From: Adiantum capillus-veneris
Lineage: Eukaryota > Streptophyta > Polypodiopsida > Polypodiales > Pteridaceae
Length of the DNA: 60,000 nt
Direction: 5' to 3'
Assembly: GCA_014529385.2 (NCBI GenBank)
Contig: CM043966.1
Span: forward strand, 101,849,587-101,909,586
The notes beneath the pieces were generated by a model. The model had not been told where the DNA came from, did no database searches, and was given only the letters and a program-made list of their open reading frames with translations. A program made the translations under genes and the position numbers. Of this stretch, positions 56,341-60,000 are shown in pieces; positions within the stretch are counted from its first letter, which is position 1, and every line of letters starts with the position of its first letter.

Positions 56341-58131
56341 AAATATTCTCAAAATGAACCTAATGCTTTACAAAAAGAAAATAAAAGCAACCAAAAGGAA
56401 TTAGAGTTGTCCAATTTTCTCAAGGGGTTTCAAGATGTTTTTATTGACGACATCCCTTGTGAGCTACCTCCTAAACGAGGTAATGATGACCATGCAATTG
56501 AACTTCTTCCAGGAAGTTCACCGCCTAACAAACCTCCTTATAGATTTTCTCATGCTCAACAAGAGGAGATTATGCGGCAAGTGCATGAGTTAGTTGAGAA
56601 GGGCATGGTTAGGCCTAGCTCATCTCCACTTTGCTCACCGGTGCTATTATTGCAAAAGAAAGACGACACATATCGTATGTGTGTCGACTATAGAGCACTA
56701 AATAGGATCACTATCAAGAATAGGTTTCCCGTTCCACGGGTAGAAGACCTATTTGATAAGCTAAAAGGATCGACCTACTTCAGTAGGATTGACCTAAAAA
56801 CTGGCTATCATTAGATAAGGATAGTTGATCAAGATATTGTAAAGACCGCATTCCGCACCACATTTGGTCTTTACGAATACATTGTCATGCCTTTTGGCTT
56901 GACCAATGCACCAACCACATTCAACCGCTTGATGGAGAAGCTGTTCCGGCCTCATCGAACCTTCACTGAAGTGTTCTTTGATGATATTATCATCTACTCT
57001 AATTCGTTATACAAACACAAGCAACACCTCCAGGTAATATTTCAAGTTTTGAGAGAGAATAAACTTTATGTTAATCGAAAGAAAAGTGAATTTTTCTTGT
57101 AAGAGATTCAGTATTTAGGTCACATTATCTCTCAAGATGGCATCCAAATGGATCCAACAAAGTTAGAGGTAATAAAAGGATGGCCTAAACCAAGGAATCT
57201 TCATGAACTAAGAAGCTTTATAGGTATGTGTGCATACTATAGACGCTTCATAGAAAAGTTCTCACAAATTGCGGGACCATTACATGACCTAACAAAGAAA
57301 AGCGTTAGGTACACATGGTCTGCTGAGGAGAACAATGATTTCAAAAATATTAAAGAAAAGCTTATCTCTCAACTTGTGCTTACAATACCGGATCTCTCAA
57401 AACCATTTGAGGTCCAATGTGATGCTTGTGGTGATTTCCTTGGAGCTGTTTTACTCCAAGAAGGGCACGCCATAGGCTATGAGAGTCGAAGGCTCGACCC
57501 TGTTGAGCAAGCTCTAGGCATATATGAAAAGGAACTCCTTGCAGTTCTACATGCCTTAGACTCATGGAAGCACTATTTATTGGGGGCTTCTTTCATTCTG
57601 CGAACGGATCACCAAAGTCTTAAGTACTTCATGACGCAGACCAAGCTCTCTGACAAACAAATGAGGTGGGCAAATTTCCTTTCGCAATTTCATTTTCATA
57701 TTGCTCACATTGCTGGTAAGCATAATCAAGTAGCTGATGTACTCTCAAGACGGCCGAGAGTGAATGCGGTTTCCATAGCAACTCACAATGATCTATCTTC
57801 AATGATAGATGAGTACGCTATTGATCCCGATTTTAGAGATGTGATTTCAGCCCTTGCATTAGGGAAGAAAGAAGAACCATTTACTTTACAAGATGGTCAT
57901 CTTCTCTATGGAAATAGACTATGCGTTACTAACTCACTACGTGAGAAAGTAATGTATGAATCTCATGCTCCACCGTATCTGGAGCATAGAGGGATTCCGT
58001 CTACCTTAAAGGGAATTGAAACATATTTCTATTGGCCTACCATGGAAGTGAACATACAAGAGTATGTTTCTAAATGTGTGGTTTGCCAAAAGACAAAATT
58101 TGATAGAGGGAAGCAACTTGGATTTCTTTAA
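56236..58131 (+). pseudogene. gypsy reverse transcriptase, RNase H and integrase zinc finger
   Basis: Same-frame blocks 56236-56814, 56815-57102 and 57103-58131 are separated only by TAG (56812, family Q in GYHQIRI) and TAA (57100). RT motifs: SSPLCSPVLLLQKKD, RMCVDYRALN, YFSRIDLKTGYH, MPFGLTNAP, active site FFDDIIIYS with both aspartates. RNase H: CDACGDFLGAVLLQ, YEKELLAV, RTDHQSLKYF. The integrase zinc finger (HAPPYLEHRG ... CVVCQKTK) ends at TAA (58129), where the family has Q. Confidence 0.92.
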
Positions 58132-59253
58132 CCCTTGCCAAACCCTAATTCACCATGGGAGAGCATATCCATGGATTTTATCTTTGGATTGCCTAAGTCT
58201 ATCCATGGGAATACGGGAATATGGACGATAGTAGACAGGTATAGTAAACAAGCTCATTTTATACCTGTCAAAAATACTATCAAAGCCCATCAAATGGCAA
58301 CCCTCTTCATTTCACAAATTTTCAAGTACCATGGCTTGCCAATGTCTATAGTGTCGGATAGAGATCCTAGAATGACCAGTAATTTTTGGAAGGGTCTCTT
58401 TGAGAATTTAGGAACAAGGCTAAACTTCTCTTCGGCCTATCATCCACAAACGGATGGCCAAAGTGAAATAGCTAACCTAACCATTCTCGATCTATTAACA
58501 GCCTATGTAACGGAAGTAGATCAAAGATCCCAATGGGAGAAGTACTTACCCTTAGTGGAGTATGGTTACAATAACACTGTAAATACTTCCACGGGAAAAG
58601 CACCTTTCGAGGTAATTGAGGGAAGATCAAAAAGTCCCTTGCTACTTAAAGTACATGGGAAGATCTTCGCTGCAGATGAGTATAGACGAGACCTACAAGA
58701 ATCTTTTCAAAAGATTAAGGATGCTATCTCTATCTCACAGCAAAGGCAAAAGACTACTGTTGACAAGCACAAAAGAGCCCAAGCCTTTACAGAAAACGAT
58801 TGGGTCTTGTTAAAGTTTCCCAAGGCTCGATTAAGGCACACGACGGGCAAGAGTCCTACGGGCCACCAAAAGTACTATGCTAAACTAGCAAAAAGGTACT
58901 ATGGTCCCTTCCAGATTCTTAGGCCAATCAATGAGATGGCCTATCAACTCAAATTGCCCAATCATTGGCTCATACACAATGCTTTCCATGTGAGCCTATT
59001 AAAGCCTTACAAAGGAGAGCCACCTCAAGAACCAACTATTGAAGACCCACCAGAGATCGAGGACCAAGAGGAGGTGTTGCAGCCCGAGTCCATTCTCCGA
59101 CATGAAGACAAGGTATTAAGAGGCGGTAAGACTATCCGACGATATCTTATTAAGTTTTAGAATTATCCTTTTGAAGATGCTAGATGGATGCAAGGCATAC
59201 AATTAAAGGATAACCTAAACCTTGTCAATGCTTACAATGCTTCCCAAGAGTAA
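58132..59253 (+). pseudogene. gypsy integrase core, C-terminal domain and chromodomain
   Basis: Integrase D (SMDFIFGLP), D (VSDRDPRMTS) and E (YHPQTDGQSE) are present, then the GPY/F region (RYYGPFQIL), LIHNAFHVSLLKPY and an acidic linker. The chromodomain starts PESILRHED and RRYLIKF, hits TAG (59158-59160), and the same frame continues NYPFEDARWM to TAA (59251). The TAG therefore truncates the chromodomain in its middle, and the conserved aromatic and acidic positions after it are lost. Confidence 0.92.
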
Positions 59254-59597
59254 GCAAATGTACAAAATGTTAAAAATGAACAAAGTTTTTTTGTCTTATA
59301 AGACTCTCTTTTTCTTTATTGTGCACAAAAATGAAGTAGTATGCATGCTTAGATCAAGTTTGCGGAGAAGACGTCTCCCAAACACCAAGTAGAGCTTGTC
59401 ACTCTACTATGGAAGACTAATAGGACTAATGTGCTGACATGCTTGCGGCAGCCTCAGGATCTCAAACACCAAATGGACTAGTGATCCATTGTGGAATGAT
59501 GTCATAGGGTAACATAGGGATCCTCTACCCGCTAAGAAAAGGACTCATGAATATGCTTTTTTTTCTCTACACCATAGTCAAGGACGACTATGATTTC

Positions 59598-59611
59598 AAG
59601 AGAGAGGTAAT
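59598..59611 (+). promoter_or_regulatory. Polypurine tract of the gypsy element
   Basis: AAGAGAGAGGTAA just before TGTCATAAT of the 3' LTR. Confidence 0.8.
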
Positions 59612-60000
59612 GTCATAATGATCAATATCTAATTCTCCTAAATGATTTTCTCATATTAAACTGATCGTTTAATGTGGGGAAGTGCCAGGGGAGAAAAAGC
59701 TAGAATATTGGTTAAGCTAGCAGACCGGCCACAATAGGGATCCAAAGGGGGGGCCATCTGCAAAAGATCCATGTGCAACAATGGGCTAAAAAGACCCTAA
59801 GGTTCAACCCATTAAGACTTCCAAAATGCTAAGGTTCCAAAATTCAAAGGTTGTGTCCAAAGTTCAGTGTCCAAAGGTCAAGCCTAGGGGAAATTGGATG
59901 CTTTGTGTGTAACTAAAAAGTCTTTGCATATCCCTACATGGGAGGGGGCAAGCCCTTCTTCTAGGGGATGAGAGAGAAAGTCACACACACACACACACAC
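59612..60000 (+). repeat. 3' LTR of the gypsy element, partial
   Basis: First 389 bp of the LTR, ending in a (CA)n array at the window edge. Confidence 0.95.

Larger units (their letters stand above)
52321..60000 (+). mobile_element. Ty3/gypsy chromovirus, 3' LTR truncated by window edge
   Basis: 5' LTR 52321-53904 (TGTCATAAT...TTACA), PBS TGGTATCAGAGC at 53906, gag with CCHC, protease, reverse transcriptase, RNase H, integrase and a chromodomain, then a purine tract and a 3' LTR starting at 59612. The domain order RT-RNase H-integrase defines Ty3/gypsy, and the chromodomain marks a chromovirus. The visible 389 bp of 3' LTR differ from the 5' LTR by roughly ten substitutions and an indel of about 20 bp in a GGGATCCAAAGG duplication. 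Many stops and frameshifts make it inactive. Confidence 0.96.

Overview
The window is a repeat-dominated stretch of a land-plant nuclear genome. Evidence: spliceable plant genes (LRR receptor kinase, AP2/ERF factor, PPR repeats, NT-C2 family protein), plant-type Ty1/copia and chromodomain Ty3/gypsy elements primed by initiator tRNA-Met, TTTAGGG telomere-type repeats and many pure (GA)n arrays of up to about 110 bp. The (GA)n arrays, the PPR repeat style and the large amount of decayed retroelement sequence make me suspect a fern, but the sequence does not prove it. No rRNA, CRISPR or bacterial-type operon is present.

Layout. 1-481 (minus): last visible exons of a gene with a replication-protein-A-like OB fold, running off the left edge. 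482-6369: non-coding, with diverged tandem duplications, G-boxes, GA/GT arrays, a tRNA-like SINE candidate and a CACTA-type MITE. 6370-19298 (plus): an LRR-XII (FLS2/EFR/Xa21-like) receptor kinase pseudogene interrupted by two LTR elements. A 4.16 kb copia element (6865-11027, target duplication CCCCA) sits in the N-terminal LRR cap. A 5.67 kb minus-strand element with no recognisable coding capacity (13341-19007, target duplication GTTTG) sits in the kinase domain. 19299-27903: MITEs, a decayed coiled-coil gene split by a 452-bp foldback element, and more than 1 kb of CT-rich low-complexity DNA. 27904-33136 (minus): a young, almost intact copia element (target duplication GTATA, LTRs differing at 3 of 322 sites). 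33137-45441: non-coding with an LTR remnant, a LINE remnant, MITEs, a second 452-bp foldback element, tandem repeats and a short interstitial telomere tract. 45442-46980: 5' part of another copia element. 48194-49040 (minus): a long NT-C2 family exon with one premature stop. 49443-52305: AP2/ERF pseudogene followed by PPR gene fragments in both orientations. 52321-60000: chromodomain-bearing Ty3/gypsy element whose 3' LTR runs off the right edge.

How it fits together. Almost everything coding is either a mobile element or a broken host gene. Most in-frame stops fall where the family has Q, R or W, and most are the result of a single C-to-T (or G-to-A on the opposite strand) change, the signature expected of deaminated methylcytosine in silenced DNA. 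LTR divergence orders the datable insertions: the non-coding element in the kinase domain is oldest (about 12 differences in 142 aligned sites), the copia in the same pseudogene is younger (8 of 334), and the copia at 27904-33136 is youngest (3 of 322). No complete host gene is visible. The RPA-like gene and the NT-C2 exon are the best candidates for recently or currently functional host sequence.
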